Positions 16,355-25,468 of a stretch of DNA of 64,000 nt are shown one piece after another. Source of the DNA: Nocardioides caldifontis (GTDB lineage Bacteria > Actinomycetota > Actinomycetes > Propionibacteriales > Nocardioidaceae); contig NZ_ML701736.1 in NCBI RefSeq assembly GCF_008087345.1, forward strand, positions 62,001-126,000, in the 5' to 3' direction. The translations under genes and the position numbers were made by a program. Position 1 is the first letter of the stretch. Every line of letters starts with the position of its first letter. The notes under the pieces are model-generated. The model was not told the DNA's origin, made no database searches, and worked only from the letters and a program-made list of their open reading frames with translations.

Positions 16355-17569
16355 ATGGACGACGTGGTCATCTGTGCGCCCCTCCGGACCCCGGTCGGCC
16401 GCTTCGGCGGCGCGTTGTCGTCGTTGAGCGCGGCCGACCTCGCCTCCCAGCTGCTCCGCGAGCTGGTACGCCGCACGGGGCTCGGCGAGGGCGACGTGGA
16501 CGACGTGGTGCTCGGCCAGGGGTACCCGAACGGTGAGTCGCCGGCCATCGGTCGCATCGCGGCCCTCGACGCCGGGCTCGGCACCGGCGTCCCCGGGCTC
16601 CAGGTGGACCGGCGTTGCGGCTCCGGACTGCAGGCGGTCCTCCAGGCCGCCGCGCAGGTGGCCACCGGCGGCGCACGGCTGGTGGTCGCCGGCGGCACGG
16701 AATCGATGTCGAACGTGGAGCACTACGCGCTGGGGCTGCGGACCGGCGTGCGCAGCGGGGGCGTCGAGCTGGTGGACCGGCTGTCGCGGGCCCGCGAGAC
16801 CGCGGGCGGCTGTCACCACCCGGTTCCCGGCGGGATGCTGGAGACCGCCGAGAACCTCCGCCGTGACTACGGCATCACCCGCGAGGCTCAGGACGAGCTG
16901 GCGTTGCGCTCGCAGCAGCGCGCCGTCGCCGCCCACGACAGGGGTCGCTTCGCCGACGAGCTCGTGCCGGTGACCGTCTCCGGCCGGCGCGGGAAGCCGG
17001 ACGTCGTCGTCGACCGCGACGAGCACCCCCGTCCGGGCACGACGCTCGAGGAGCTCACGGCACTCCCGCCGGTGCGCCGCAAGGTCGACCCGGAGTCCAC
17101 CGTCACCGCCGGCAACGCCAGCGGGCAGAACGACGGCGCGGCGATGTGCGTCGTGACCACTCGGGCAGAAGCCGAGCGACGTGGGCTCGAGCCGCTCCTC
17201 GCGCTGCGGTCGTGGGCGGTCGCCGGCGTCGGCCCGGAGACCATGGGGATCGGTCCGGTCCCGGCCACCGCCGCGGCGCTCGAGCGCGCGGGGCTGACCC
17301 TCGACGACGTCGACCTGGTCGAGCTCAACGAGGCCTTCGCCGCGCAGGTCCTCGCCGTCCTGCAGGAGTGGAAGCTCGACCCCACCGACGAGCGGCTCAA
17401 CCCCAACGGCTCCGGGATCTCGCTGGGCCACCCCGTCGGCGCGACCGGCGCGAGGATCCTGGCCACGTTGGCGCACGAGGTGCGGCGGCGCGGGAGCCGG
17501 TACGCCGTGGAGACGATGTGCATCGGCGGCGGCCAGGGGCTCGCCGCGGTCTTCGAGCGCGTGGTCTGA
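16355..17569 (+). CDS. Thiolase (acetyl-CoA C-acyltransferase)
   Basis: A 404-residue cytoplasmic thiolase that condenses or cleaves acyl-CoA and acetyl-CoA. The nucleophilic Cys88 is in 'DRRCGSGLQAV', the catalytic His in 'GHPVGATGAR', and the second Cys in 'ETMCIGGGQGLA'; 'NEAFAAQVLAV' is also present. Length and motifs are full for the biosynthetic/degradative type II thiolases. The gene stands alone: a terminator lies upstream and an independent leader downstream, so its partner pathway (fatty acid, aromatic or acetoacetyl-CoA metabolism) is not shown by context. Confidence 0.9.
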   Translation: MDDVVICAPLRTPVGRFGGALSSLSAADLASQLLRELVRRTGLGEGDVDDVVLGQGYPNGESPAIGRIAALDAGLGTGVPGLQVDRRCGSGLQAVLQAAAQVATGGARLVVAGGTESMSNVEHYALGLRTGVRSGGVELVDRLSRARETAGGCHHPVPGGMLETAENLRRDYGITREAQDELALRSQQRAVAAHDRGRFADELVPVTVSGRRGKPDVVVDRDEHPRPGTTLEELTALPPVRRKVDPESTVTAGNASGQNDGAAMCVVTTRAEAERRGLEPLLALRSWAVAGVGPETMGIGPVPATAAALERAGLTLDDVDLVELNEAFAAQVLAVLQEWKLDPTDERLNPNGSGISLGHPVGATGARILATLAHEVRRRGSRYAVETMCIGGGQGLAAVFERVV

Positions 17570-17601
17570 CCGCCCGCTCCTGGTCACAACGGAACGGTCA
17601 C

Positions 17602-17675
17602 GAGGCCGTCCGTCCCTTCACAGGACGGTGCCTCCCGTGCAAGGGTCCCGGTCACCCGTCGTACTCCACGACGGG
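17602..17675 (+). promoter_or_regulatory. Two hairpins in the leader of the amino-acid ABC operon
   Basis: CCGTCC (17606-17611) pairs with GGACGG (17623-17628), extended by GAGG/CCTC past a small bulge. CCCGTCGT-ACTCC-ACGACGGG (17655-17675) is a perfect 8-bp stem. The second ends 11 bases before the ribosome site of the binding-protein gene. They may be a thiolase terminator plus a leader structure. No known riboswitch class was recognised. Confidence 0.3.
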
Positions 17676-17697
17676 GAGGCCACGCGAAGGAGCCCAC

Positions 17698-18636
17698 GTG
17701 CACGTCCGTCGTCTCGCACCGCTCGCCCTGCTCACGGTCCTCGGGCTGCTCGCCGCCTGCGGCGACGCCGAGCCGGAATCCGGCAGCGGAGGCGGCGGTG
17801 GCGGTGGGTCGAGTGCCGACCCTGCAGGTGGCACGGTCTGCGAGACGACCGACGCCGAGGGCGACCTGCTCGCCCAGATCTGCGACAAGGGCGTGCTCAC
17901 CGTGTCGACCGACGCGGCCTACCCGCCCCAGTCGAGGTACGTCCCCAAGGAAGACAAGTGGGAGGGGTTCGACATCGACGTCGCGACCGAGATCGCGAAC
18001 CGGCTCGGCGTCGACATCGCCTGGGAGACCCCGTCCTGGGACGTGATCACCGCCGGTGGCTGGAACGGCCGGTGGGACCTCAGTGTCGGCTCGATGACAC
18101 CGACGAACGACCGGCAGGAGGTCCTGCACTTCACCGAGCCGTACTACTTCACGCCCTCGGTGGTCCTGGTCCACGAGGACAACAGCACCATCCAGGACCT
18201 CGAGAACGACCTCGACGGCAAGACGATCGGCGTCTGCGCCGGCTGCACCTACGAGCAGTTCCTCGACAAGAGCCTGGACATCCAGGGGTTCGAGTTCGAC
18301 TTCGTCGTCGACGACGCGACGATCAAGGGCTACGACACCGACACGACCGCGCTGCAGGACCTCGCGCTCGGTGACGGCACCCGTCTCGACGCCGCGATGA
18401 CGTCGCTGACCGTCGCTCAGGGCTACGTCGACGAGGGCAACCCGGTGAAGATCGTCGGCGACCCGCTGTTCTACGAGCCGCTGTCCGTCGCGATCGACAA
18501 GAGCGCCGACCTCGACCCGGCGTCACTGGTCGAGGCGACCGACCAGATCGTCCAGGAGATGCACGAGGACGGCACGCTCACCGGCTTCTCCGAGAACTGG
18601 TTCGGCGGCACGGACCTCACCAAGCAGCAGCAGTGA
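17698..18636 (+). CDS. Polar amino-acid ABC transporter substrate-binding lipoprotein
   Basis: A 312-residue binding protein of the solute-binding family 3 (glutamine/glutamate/polar amino-acid type). The signal is a lipoprotein type, 'LLTVLGLLAAC', followed by a Gly/Ser-rich linker. The mature domain starts with 'GVLTVSTDAAYPPQSRYV' and contains 'WEGFDIDVATEIANRLG', 'WDLSVGSMTPTNDRQ' and 'HFTEPYYFTPSVVLV'. The GTG at 17698 has AAGGAG 5 bases upstream. GTGA overlap with the permease gene defines a three-gene operon. Two extra Cys (VCAGCTY) occur in the second lobe. Exact amino acid unknown. Confidence 0.88.
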   Translation: MHVRRLAPLALLTVLGLLAACGDAEPESGSGGGGGGGSSADPAGGTVCETTDAEGDLLAQICDKGVLTVSTDAAYPPQSRYVPKEDKWEGFDIDVATEIANRLGVDIAWETPSWDVITAGGWNGRWDLSVGSMTPTNDRQEVLHFTEPYYFTPSVVLVHEDNSTIQDLENDLDGKTIGVCAGCTYEQFLDKSLDIQGFEFDFVVDDATIKGYDTDTTALQDLALGDGTRLDAAMTSLTVAQGYVDEGNPVKIVGDPLFYEPLSVAIDKSADLDPASLVEATDQIVQEMHEDGTLTGFSENWFGGTDLTKQQQ

Positions 18637-19547
18637 CCTCCTGGGGCGACCGGCGCGAGCGGGTCGCGCTGGCCTCCGCGTCGGTGCCGTTCCGGCTCAA
18701 GGTCGCGATCGTCTGGGCCTGCATCTTCGCCCTGCTCGTCGGCTTCTTCGCGCTCGCGGCCTACGACACGGAGTGGATGGGCGAGAACTTCGAGTTCATC
18801 CTCAGCGGCGTCCGCTACACGTTGCTGATGGCGTTCGGCGGCATCGTGATCGCGGTGGTCCTGGCCACCCTGGGCGCGCTCGCGCGGATCTCGCGCAACC
18901 CGGTGGCGTACGGCGTGGCCGGGTTCTACGTCTCGTTCTTCCGCGGCACCCCGCTGATCGTGCAGATGTTCCTGATCTACCTCGCGCTCCCGCAGGTGGC
19001 CGGGAACCTCGTCGACCGCTACCCGTGGATCGGCACCAACGTCGAGCAGCGGCTGATCCTCAGCGTCGCGGTCGCCGGCACCCTCGCGCTCGGGTTGAAC
19101 TACGGCGCCTACATGACCGAGATCTTCCGCGCCGGCATCCAGTCGGTCGCCCAGGGCCAGGGGGAGGCGGCCGACGCGCTCGGGATGAGGTACTGGACCA
19201 AGATGCGCCGCGTCGTGCTCCCGCAGGCGCTCCGGGTGATCATCCCGCCGACCGGCAACGAGTTCATCGCGATGATGAAGGACACCGCGCTGATCTCCTT
19301 CCTGGGCACGACCGCCGCCAGCGCGGAGATGTTCCGGCGGGCGCAGCTCGTCGGCAAGGCGGACTTCAAGAACCTCGAGGCCTACGTCATGGTCGCGGCG
19401 ATGTACTGGGCGCTCACCGTCCTCTTCTCCTTCTTCCAGCAGCGGCTCGAGGCGCGGATGGCCACCGGCTACGTGCGGGAGGCCGCCCGGGTGGAGGGTG
19501 CCGGACGCTGGTTCGGCGGCCGCGACCGAGGAGGCCTCGGTGCGTGA
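18633..19547 (+). CDS. Polar amino-acid ABC transporter permease
   Basis: A 304-residue permease of the HisM/GlnP class with about five to six membrane helices. It includes '[19 protein letters not shown]', a hallmark of this class, and the EAA-like loop '[19 protein letters not shown]' followed by '[15 protein letters not shown]'. The GTG start at 18633 overlaps the binding-protein stop (GTGA). Only one permease gene is present, so it probably works as a homodimer. The C-terminal tail overlaps the ATPase gene by 8 bases. Confidence 0.88.
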   Translation: MTSWGDRRERVALASASVPFRLKVAIVWACIFALLVGFFALAAYDTEWMGENFEFILSGVRYTLLMAFGGIVIAVVLATLGALARISRNPVAYGVAGFYVSFFRGTPLIVQMFLIYLALPQVAGNLVDRYPWIGTNVEQRLILSVAVAGTLALGLNYGAYMTEIFRAGIQSVAQGQGEAADALGMRYWTKMRRVVLPQALRVIIPPTGNEFIAMMKDTALISFLGTTAASAEMFRRAQLVGKADFKNLEAYVMVAAMYWALTVLFSFFQQRLEARMATGYVREAARVEGAGRWFGGRDRGGLGA

Positions 19548-20304
19548 CGTCGTCGTCCGCGTCCGCGGGCTCTCCAAGACGTACGGGCGGCACCAGGTGC
19601 TGCGCGACGTCGACCTCGACCTGCACAAGGGCGAGGTGATCGTGATCTTCGGCAGGTCGGGGTCCGGCAAGTCGACGTTGCTGCGCTGCGTGAACTTCCT
19701 CGAGGACCCGACCGCCGGGACCGTCGAGATCGGCGACCAGAAGCTCGGCGGCGGCCACCGCACACGCCGCAAGCGCGAGCAGATCCGGCAGCTGAGGCTG
19801 CGGGTCGGGATGGTCTTCCAGCAGTTCAACCTCTTCCCGCACATGACCGCGCTGGAGAACGTCATGTCGGGGCCGCTCGGCACGGGCCGGCCGAGCACGG
19901 CCGAGCGTGCCCAGATCCGGGCGAGGGCCGAGGCGCTCCTCGCCGAGGTGGGGCTGGCGGACAAGGCCGACCAGCACCCGATCCGGCTCTCCGGCGGCCA
20001 GCAGCAACGCGTGGCGATCGCCAGGGCGCTCGCGATGCAGCCGGAGGTGATGCTCTTCGACGAGCCGACCTCCGCCCTCGACCCCGAGCTCACCGGGGAG
20101 GTGCTCGGGGTGATGAAGCGGCTCGCCACCGAGCACCACATGCCGATGCTCGTGGTCACCCACGAGATGGGGTTCGCCCGCGAGGTCGCCGACCGGATGG
20201 CGTTCTTCCACGAGGGCGTGATCCTGGAGGAGGCGACGCCGGAGGAGATGTTCGGCGGAGCGCGGAAGCCGGAGACCCGGCAGTTCCTCGACGCGATCCT
20301 CTGA
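19540..20304 (+). CDS. Polar amino-acid ABC transporter ATPase
   Basis: A 254-residue ATPase of the GlnQ/HisP class. It has a Walker A (GRSGSGKST), a Q-loop ([11 protein letters not shown]), the signature [15 protein letters not shown], a Walker B ([12 protein letters not shown]) and a switch His (VTHEMGFA). The GTG at 19540 is selected because GAGGAGG lies just upstream, giving an 8-base overlap with the permease gene. It completes a binding protein-permease-ATPase operon. The gene ends 8 bases from the convergent asparaginase gene. No terminator hairpin was seen between them. Confidence 0.9.
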   Translation: MRDVVVRVRGLSKTYGRHQVLRDVDLDLHKGEVIVIFGRSGSGKSTLLRCVNFLEDPTAGTVEIGDQKLGGGHRTRRKREQIRQLRLRVGMVFQQFNLFPHMTALENVMSGPLGTGRPSTAERAQIRARAEALLAEVGLADKADQHPIRLSGGQQQRVAIARALAMQPEVMLFDEPTSALDPELTGEVLGVMKRLATEHHMPMLVVTHEMGFAREVADRMAFFHEGVILEEATPEEMFGGARKPETRQFLDAIL

Positions 20305-20312
20305 TCGTCCGG

Positions 20313-21269
20313 TCAGAACGCCGGCTGCACGGCGCCGACGGGCTCCCCACCGCCGTACAGCAGGGAGCGGCCGGTCGCGGCGAGCGCCTCGGCGTCGACC
20401 CCGGGCAGCTCGTCGACCCCCAGCCGCTGCAGGGCTGCGGCCATCACGACCGGCCGGGCGCGGTCCGAGCCGTCCTCGACCTTGCACGCCACCGCGCGGC
20501 CGTCGGGGAGCGCCACGACGTAGCACGCCTCCGCGCCCAGCTTCGCGATCGCTCCCGGCACCGCGCGGAGCAGGGCGGCCTCGTCGCGACGGGTGCCGGA
20601 GACCAGCTCGGGGTGGGTGCGGATCGCGTCGGCGACCGCCCGCTCCGGGCCGGTGCCCGCTACCGCGAGGGCCTGGAACGCATGCGCCAGCCCGGTCAGC
20701 GTCGTCGGGAGCAGGGGAGCACCGCAGCCGTCGACAAGGACGGTGTCGACCACGATCCCCGTCAGCTCCTCCACTGCTTCACGCACCGCCTGCTGCAACG
20801 GGTGGTCGGGGTGCAGGTAGCCGTCGAGGGGCCAGTCGTTGACGACGCAGGTGGCGAGCATCGCGGCGTGCTTCCCCGAGCAGTTCATCCCGATCCGGCT
20901 CGGTGTGCGGCCGCCCCGCACCCAGGCGTCGCGCTCCTCGCGGTCGAACGGCCAGTCCTCGGTGTTGCCCAGGGCGTCCTCGCCGAGCCCGGCGCCGGCC
21001 AGCACCCGGCGTACCGCGTCGAGGTGGAGCTGCTCGCCGGAGTGCGAGGCGCACGCGATCGCCAGCAGCTCGCCCTCCAGCGGCAGCCCGTGGCGCAGCA
21101 TCGCCACCGCCTGGAGCGGCTTGAGGCAGGAGCGCGGGAGCATCGGCGCGTCGAGGTCGCCGAGGGCCCACTCCACCGAGCCGTCGGCCGCCAGTGCGAC
21201 GACGGAGCCGCGGTGCCGGCCCTCCACGAACCCGCTGCGGACGACCTCGGCGAGCACGGGGGACGACAT
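20313..21269 (-). CDS. L-asparaginase II family protein
   Basis: A 318-residue member of the asparaginase II family (the Rhizobium etli type, unrelated to the E. coli enzymes). Motifs are 'SCLKPLQAVAML', 'ACASHSGEQLHLDAVR', 'MNCSGKHAAMLATC', 'VDGCGAPLLP' and 'ELVSGTRRDEAAL'. The conserved Ser-Lys, Cys and Asp residues typical of this family are present. The product releases ammonia from asparagine in the cytoplasm. It is convergent with the amino-acid importer and divergent from the NSS transporter, so a nitrogen-scavenging block is plausible. The start is the ATG at 21269; no strong ribosome site is visible. Confidence 0.86.
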   Translation of the reverse strand: MSSPVLAEVVRSGFVEGRHRGSVVALAADGSVEWALGDLDAPMLPRSCLKPLQAVAMLRHGLPLEGELLAIACASHSGEQLHLDAVRRVLAGAGLGEDALGNTEDWPFDREERDAWVRGGRTPSRIGMNCSGKHAAMLATCVVNDWPLDGYLHPDHPLQQAVREAVEELTGIVVDTVLVDGCGAPLLPTTLTGLAHAFQALAVAGTGPERAVADAIRTHPELVSGTRRDEAALLRAVPGAIAKLGAEACYVVALPDGRAVACKVEDGSDRARPVVMAAALQRLGVDELPGVDAEALAATGRSLLYGGGEPVGAVQPAF

Positions 21270-21354
21270 GCCCGCGAGTGTGCCAGGCGGTGCCGAACGT
21301 CCCGATCCGCCCTACCATGCGAGGAAGCCGGCTCCACCTGCTGCGGGAGGTCGC

Positions 21355-22908
21355 ATGAGCACCACGGTCCACGAGCAAGCCGAGGCACGTCGCGGCGCGT
21401 TCTCGTCACGGCGGGTCTTCGTGCTCGCCGCCATCGGGTCCGCGGTCGGGCTCGGCAACATCTGGCGGTTCCCCTACGTCGCCTACGAGAACGGTGGTGG
21501 CGCCTTCGTCATCCCGTACCTCGTCGCGCTGCTGACGGCCGGGATCCCGTTCCTCTTCCTCGACTACGCGCTCGGCCACCGGTCCCGCGGGTCCGCTCCG
21601 CTGGCCTTCGCGCGCACCCGGCGCGCGACCGAGGGGCTCGGCTGGTGGCAGGTGGCGATCTGCTTCATGATCGCGGTCTACTACGCGGCGGTCATCGCGT
21701 GGGCGCTGCGCTACACGTTCTTCTCGTTCGACGAGGCGTGGGGGGACGACCCCGAGGGGTTCCTGTTCGGGGACTTCCTGCAGGCCGGCGACCCCGGGGT
21801 GGACGCGACGATCGTGCCGGGCGTGCTGGTGCCGCTCGCCCTCGTGTGGATCGCGGTGCTCGTGGTCATGGTGCTCGGCGTCCAGAAGGGGATCGGCGCG
21901 ACGTCGGTCGTGTTCATCCCCGTGCTGGTGATCGCCTTCGCTGCCCTCGTCGTGCGCTCCCTGTTCCTGCCGGGGGCAGGCGAGGGGCTGGACGCGCTGT
22001 TCACCCCCGACTGGGGTGCCCTCGGCGACGCCGCGGTGTGGGCGGCGGCATTCGGGCAGATCTTCTTCTCGCTGTCGGTCGGCTTCGGGATCATGATCAC
22101 CTACGCCTCCTACGTGCACCGGCGCACCGACATGACGGGCTCCGGGCTCGTGGTGGGGTTCGCGAACTCGGGTTTCGAGCTGCTCGCCGGCATCGGGGTC
22201 TTCGCCGCCCTCGGCTTCATGGCCCAGGCCAACGGCGTCGCCGTCGGCGAGGTCGCCACCGACGGACTCGGGCTGGCCTTCATCGCCTTCCCGACGATCA
22301 TCAGCGAGGCCCCGGCCGGCGCGCTGATCGGCGTGCTGTTCTTCGGCTCGCTGGTGTTCGCCGGCATCACGTCGCTGATCTCGGTCATCGAGGTCGTGGT
22401 CTCGGCGGTGCGGGACAAGTTCGAGATGACGCGGCGCAACGCGGCGCTCGTCGTGACGATCCCGTCGGCGCTGCTCAGCCTGGTCTTCTTCTCCACCACC
22501 AGCGGCGTCTACGTGCTCGACATCGTCGACCACTTCATCAACCGGTTCGGGATCCTCCTCGTCGCGGTGGTGAGCATGCTGGTGCTGGCCTGGGTGGTGC
22601 GGGCGATGCCGATGCTCGCCGACCACATGAACAGGAACGGCTCGGTCCGGCTCGGTCAGTGGTGGCTGGTGCTGGTGTCGGTGGTGGCGCCGGCGGCGCT
22701 GGCGTACGTGCTGGTGCGAGAGCTGATCGACAACGTGCAGGAGGCCTACGAGGGGTACCCCGGGTGGATGCTCGGCGTGTTCGGTTGGGGCGCTGCCGCT
22801 GCGGTCCTGGTGGTCGGCTTCGTCGCCGCGCGGCTGCGGTGGCGGCACCCGGAGGCCCTCACCATTCCCGACGACAGGGTCGTGACCGAGGAAGGAGGTC
22901 AGCCATGA
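21355..22908 (+). CDS. NSS-family sodium-dependent amino-acid transporter (MetP-like)
   Basis: A 517-residue neurotransmitter:sodium symporter with about 11-12 membrane helices. The N-terminal signature 'AIGSAVGLGNIWRFPYVAY' is intact, and the unwound TM1 and Na-site residues follow the LeuT pattern. The ATG at 21355 has GGGAGG 4 bases upstream. It overlaps by 4 bases a gene for a MetS-type small subunit, the arrangement of the Corynebacterium methionine/alanine importer MetPS. The likely substrate is therefore methionine, alanine or similar, energised by Na+. Specificity is by analogy. Confidence 0.88.
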   Translation: MSTTVHEQAEARRGAFSSRRVFVLAAIGSAVGLGNIWRFPYVAYENGGGAFVIPYLVALLTAGIPFLFLDYALGHRSRGSAPLAFARTRRATEGLGWWQVAICFMIAVYYAAVIAWALRYTFFSFDEAWGDDPEGFLFGDFLQAGDPGVDATIVPGVLVPLALVWIAVLVVMVLGVQKGIGATSVVFIPVLVIAFAALVVRSLFLPGAGEGLDALFTPDWGALGDAAVWAAAFGQIFFSLSVGFGIMITYASYVHRRTDMTGSGLVVGFANSGFELLAGIGVFAALGFMAQANGVAVGEVATDGLGLAFIAFPTIISEAPAGALIGVLFFGSLVFAGITSLISVIEVVVSAVRDKFEMTRRNAALVVTIPSALLSLVFFSTTSGVYVLDIVDHFINRFGILLVAVVSMLVLAWVVRAMPMLADHMNRNGSVRLGQWWLVLVSVVAPAALAYVLVRELIDNVQEAYEGYPGWMLGVFGWGAAAAVLVVGFVAARLRWRHPEALTIPDDRVVTEEGGQP

Positions 22909-23036
22909 GCGCCGAGGCGATCGTGATGATGGTGGTGGCGATGGTCGTGCTGTGGGGCGGGCTGGCGCTGGCGCTGCTCAACCTCGCCCGCAGCCCCGAC
23001 CTTCCCGAGAGCAGCGAGGTCCATCGCGACCTCTGA
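22905..23036 (+). CDS. MetS-family NSS transporter small subunit
   Basis: A 43-residue protein with one N-terminal membrane helix ('AIVMMVVAMVVLWGGLALA') and a short polar tail ending 'SSEVHRDL'. Its ATG overlaps the transporter stop (ATGA), and GGAGG lies about 9 bases upstream. Small MetS-type subunits are needed for function of MetP-type NSS transporters in Corynebacterium. Position, length and topology match. It is easily missed because of its size. Confidence 0.85.
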   Translation: MSAEAIVMMVVAMVVLWGGLALALLNLARSPDLPESSEVHRDL

Positions 23037-23044
23037 ACGGTCGC

Positions 23045-24451
23045 TCAGCCGCGGATCGACGCGAACGGGCGGGCCTCCTCGAGCTCGTACGCGAGCTCCA
23101 GCAGGGTCCGCTCGTCACCGAGGTCGGCGGAGAGGTGCACGCCGATCGGCAGCCCCGTGCTGCTCGCGGCGAGGGGGAGCGACATCCCCGGCCCGCCGGT
23201 GACGTTGTTGAGCGGGGTGAAGCCGACGTAGGTCCGGAGCCGCTCGAAGAGCTCCTCGAAGTCGAGCGTCGGGGAGAGGTGACCGAGCAGCGGCGTCGTG
23301 TGGCCGAGCACGGGGGAGAGCACCACGTCGCGGCCGGCGAAGGCCCGGCGGTACTCCCGCGTCGAGCGGCGCAGCCGGAGCACCATCCCGGGAGTGCGCG
23401 CGAGCCGCTTCTTGTACGACGCCGCGAGCCCCCGCGTGAGGTTGTCGGTCCTCGCCGGGTCGAACTCGGGGCCGAGCGCCCGCTTCCCGCCGGCGGTGAT
23501 CGCGAACCCGAGCATCCCCCAGTAGAGCGAGAAGTCCTCGGCGAACTTGGCCGACACCGGCAGGTCCATCTCCTCCACCTCGTGGCCGAGGGACGCCAGC
23601 AGCGCGGCGGTGCTCTCGACCGCGGCCCGGGTCTCGGCGTCGGTCGGCGTGCCGGTCACCGAGTCCAGCACCACCCCGACCCGCAGCCGGGTGGACGACG
23701 GCCCCAGCACGCGGCGTACGGGCGGCAGCCCGCGCGCGGGTCTCGCGGCCTCCATGGCAGCGAAGAAGCGGGCGGTGTCGCGGACCGTGCGGGTGACCAC
23801 GCCCTGACCGATGATGTTGACCGGCATGGCGCGTTCGTTCGGCTCGAGGACGAACCTGCCACGAGTGGGCTTCAGCCCGACGAGCCCGCAGGCCGCAGCC
23901 GGGATCCGGATCGACCCGCCCCCGTCGTTCGCGTGCGCCACCGGGACCACGCCGCTCGCCACCAGGGCCGCGCTCCCGCCGCTCGACGCGCCCGCGGAGA
24001 AGTCGGTGTTCCAGGGGTTCCGGACGGGGTCGCCCTCGGCGTACTCCGTGGAGGCGCTGAAGCCGAACTCGGGCAGCCGGCTCTTGCCGAGGAAGGTGAA
24101 GCCGAGCGACCTGAGCTGGGTGACGAAGGGCCCGTCCTGGGCAGCCGGTCTGGCCGTGAACGCGGTCGTGCCGTGGTTCGTCGGGAGCCCGGCGAGGTCG
24201 ACGTTGTCCTTGACGAACGTGGGCACCCCGTGGAACGGGCCGTGAGGCGTGCTGTCCGCGGTCGCCAGCGCGCGCTCGTAGTCGGCGACGTGCACCCCGT
24301 TGAGCAGCGGCTGCACTGCCTCTGCGCGCGCCACCGCGGCCTCCGCGAGCTCCGCCGGGGAGACCTCCTTCTGCTCCACGAGGGAGGCCAGTGCGGTGGC
24401 GTCGTGATCGCCGAGGGCGTCGTCGGTGAAGGCGTGCACTCGTTCCGGCAT
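23045..24451 (-). CDS. Amidase (amidase-signature family)
   Basis: A 468-residue amidase-signature enzyme hydrolysing amides. The Ser-cisSer-Lys triad is visible: Lys in 'TFVKDNVDLAG', and the Gly/Ser loop 'AGASSGGSAALVASG' with the nucleophile and cis-Ser, preceded by 'NPWNTDFS'. The start is placed at the ATG at 24451 ('MPERVHAFTDDAL'). An ATG four codons upstream (24463) is possible, and neither has a clear ribosome site. The C-terminus ends 8 bases from the convergent MetS gene. Substrate cannot be read; the family includes general aliphatic and aryl amidases. Confidence 0.87.
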   Translation of the reverse strand: MPERVHAFTDDALGDHDATALASLVEQKEVSPAELAEAAVARAEAVQPLLNGVHVADYERALATADSTPHGPFHGVPTFVKDNVDLAGLPTNHGTTAFTARPAAQDGPFVTQLRSLGFTFLGKSRLPEFGFSASTEYAEGDPVRNPWNTDFSAGASSGGSAALVASGVVPVAHANDGGGSIRIPAAACGLVGLKPTRGRFVLEPNERAMPVNIIGQGVVTRTVRDTARFFAAMEAARPARGLPPVRRVLGPSSTRLRVGVVLDSVTGTPTDAETRAAVESTAALLASLGHEVEEMDLPVSAKFAEDFSLYWGMLGFAITAGGKRALGPEFDPARTDNLTRGLAASYKKRLARTPGMVLRLRRSTREYRRAFAGRDVVLSPVLGHTTPLLGHLSPTLDFEELFERLRTYVGFTPLNNVTGGPGMSLPLAASSTGLPIGVHLSADLGDERTLLELAYELEEARPFASIRG

Positions 24452-24579
24452 GGGGTGGATCATGCCGGACGGGCCGTTCGTCCTAGGGGTGGTCTCCGTC
24501 GGCTGCGTGGGGAGGAAATCCCGATGCGGCGGTGGCGCAGGTCGGCGCACGCTGGTGGTCCCACCGACCAGGAGCCGAC

Positions 24580-25137
24580 ATGTTCACCACCTTCGCCGCG
24601 CAGCGACGTCCCGAGGAGCAGACCACGACCACGGCCGTGGCGACCCTCGCGGACCGGCTCGCCTACGCGGCCGTGATCGAGCAACAGCGGCGCTGGCTCG
24701 AAAGGACGTTGGGCGTCCCCATCCACGAGCTGCGGCCGGAGGCCGCGGCCGAGCAGGCAGACCCTGTCGCTGCGCTCGCCGAAGCGGGCACGACACCGCT
24801 GCTGGCGCGGACCGGGGGCAGACCGTCCGGCGTCGCCGCGGTCGGGCCGCTGCACGGCGACGACGGCGGCTTCGAGCTGACCCGGGTCTTCGTGACGCCG
24901 GCCGCGCGTGGCAACGGTGTCGGCCGGGCCCTCGTCGCGGCCGCGGCCGACGTCGCCCGCGCCGCGGGCGGGGAGCGGCTGGTGCTCGAGACGCACGAGC
25001 CGACGATGGGCCCGGCGGTGCGGCTCTACCGCAGCCTCGGGTTCCGCGACCGGGAGCCGCTGGGCCACCACACGCACGCCGGCGTGATCACGCTCGAGCT
25101 GGAGCTCGCGCCGGGCCGCGTGCCGGCCCTGGTCTGA
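24580..25137 (+). CDS. GNAT-family N-acetyltransferase
   Basis: A 185-residue acetyl-CoA-dependent acyltransferase. The C-terminal half holds the GNAT core: the strand 'TRVFVTPAARGNGVGRAL' with the acetyl-CoA pyrophosphate loop RGNGVG, then 'RLYRSLGF'. The first ~75 residues are less typical, rich in Thr, Glu and Arg. The ATG at 24580 has AGGAG 5 bases upstream. It is divergent from the amidase gene. The acceptor substrate is unknown. Confidence 0.82.
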   Translation: MFTTFAAQRRPEEQTTTTAVATLADRLAYAAVIEQQRRWLERTLGVPIHELRPEAAAEQADPVAALAEAGTTPLLARTGGRPSGVAAVGPLHGDDGGFELTRVFVTPAARGNGVGRALVAAAADVARAAGGERLVLETHEPTMGPAVRLYRSLGFRDREPLGHHTHAGVITLELELAPGRVPALV

Positions 25138-25324
25138 CATCGCGGCACCCTCGCCCGTGTCGGTCGCCGAAATTGTCGGACCCGCCGCGTATCACAGAAG
25201 CAGGACAGGGCTCGTTGTCCACAAGGGCACACGAAGCCTCAACCAGAGCGGCACCCGGCCGATGAGATCGGCAGGAGGCAACCGTCTCAACAGGGACGGG
25301 GCTCGACTTCCACCAGGAGGCGCC

Positions 25325-25465
25325 ATGTGCGCGACACGATCGCCAGGCGGACACCTCGTCTGCGCCAACCCCCACTGCAACGGCCGGAGCCACGTGTGGA
25401 TCCACGAGTCCTCCGCGCCGGACTCCAAGCGCGACCAGGACTCCGCGGAGAGCGCCGCGGCCTGA
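25325..25465 (+). CDS. Small Cys-containing protein (46 residues)
   Basis: Not recognised as a named family. It begins MCATRSPGGHLVCANPHC and has a CxxxxC pair followed by His residues (NGRSHVWIH), then an acidic, polar tail. The start is convincing: AGGAGG ends 4 bases before the ATG at 25325. The Cys/His pattern suggests a small metal-binding or zinc-ribbon fragment. It is preceded by about 190 bases without another gene, in which no terminator or repeat was seen. It ends 3 bases before the convergent MFS gene. Homologues in related genomes would be needed to confirm it. Confidence 0.5.
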   Translation: MCATRSPGGHLVCANPHCNGRSHVWIHESSAPDSKRDQDSAESAAA

Positions 25466-25468
25466 CGC

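Noticed and set aside
17602-17675. Riboswitch ahead of the amino-acid importer
   Set aside because: Only two simple hairpins are visible; none of the consensus cores I know (SAM, glycine, T-box, cobalamin, TPP) is present.
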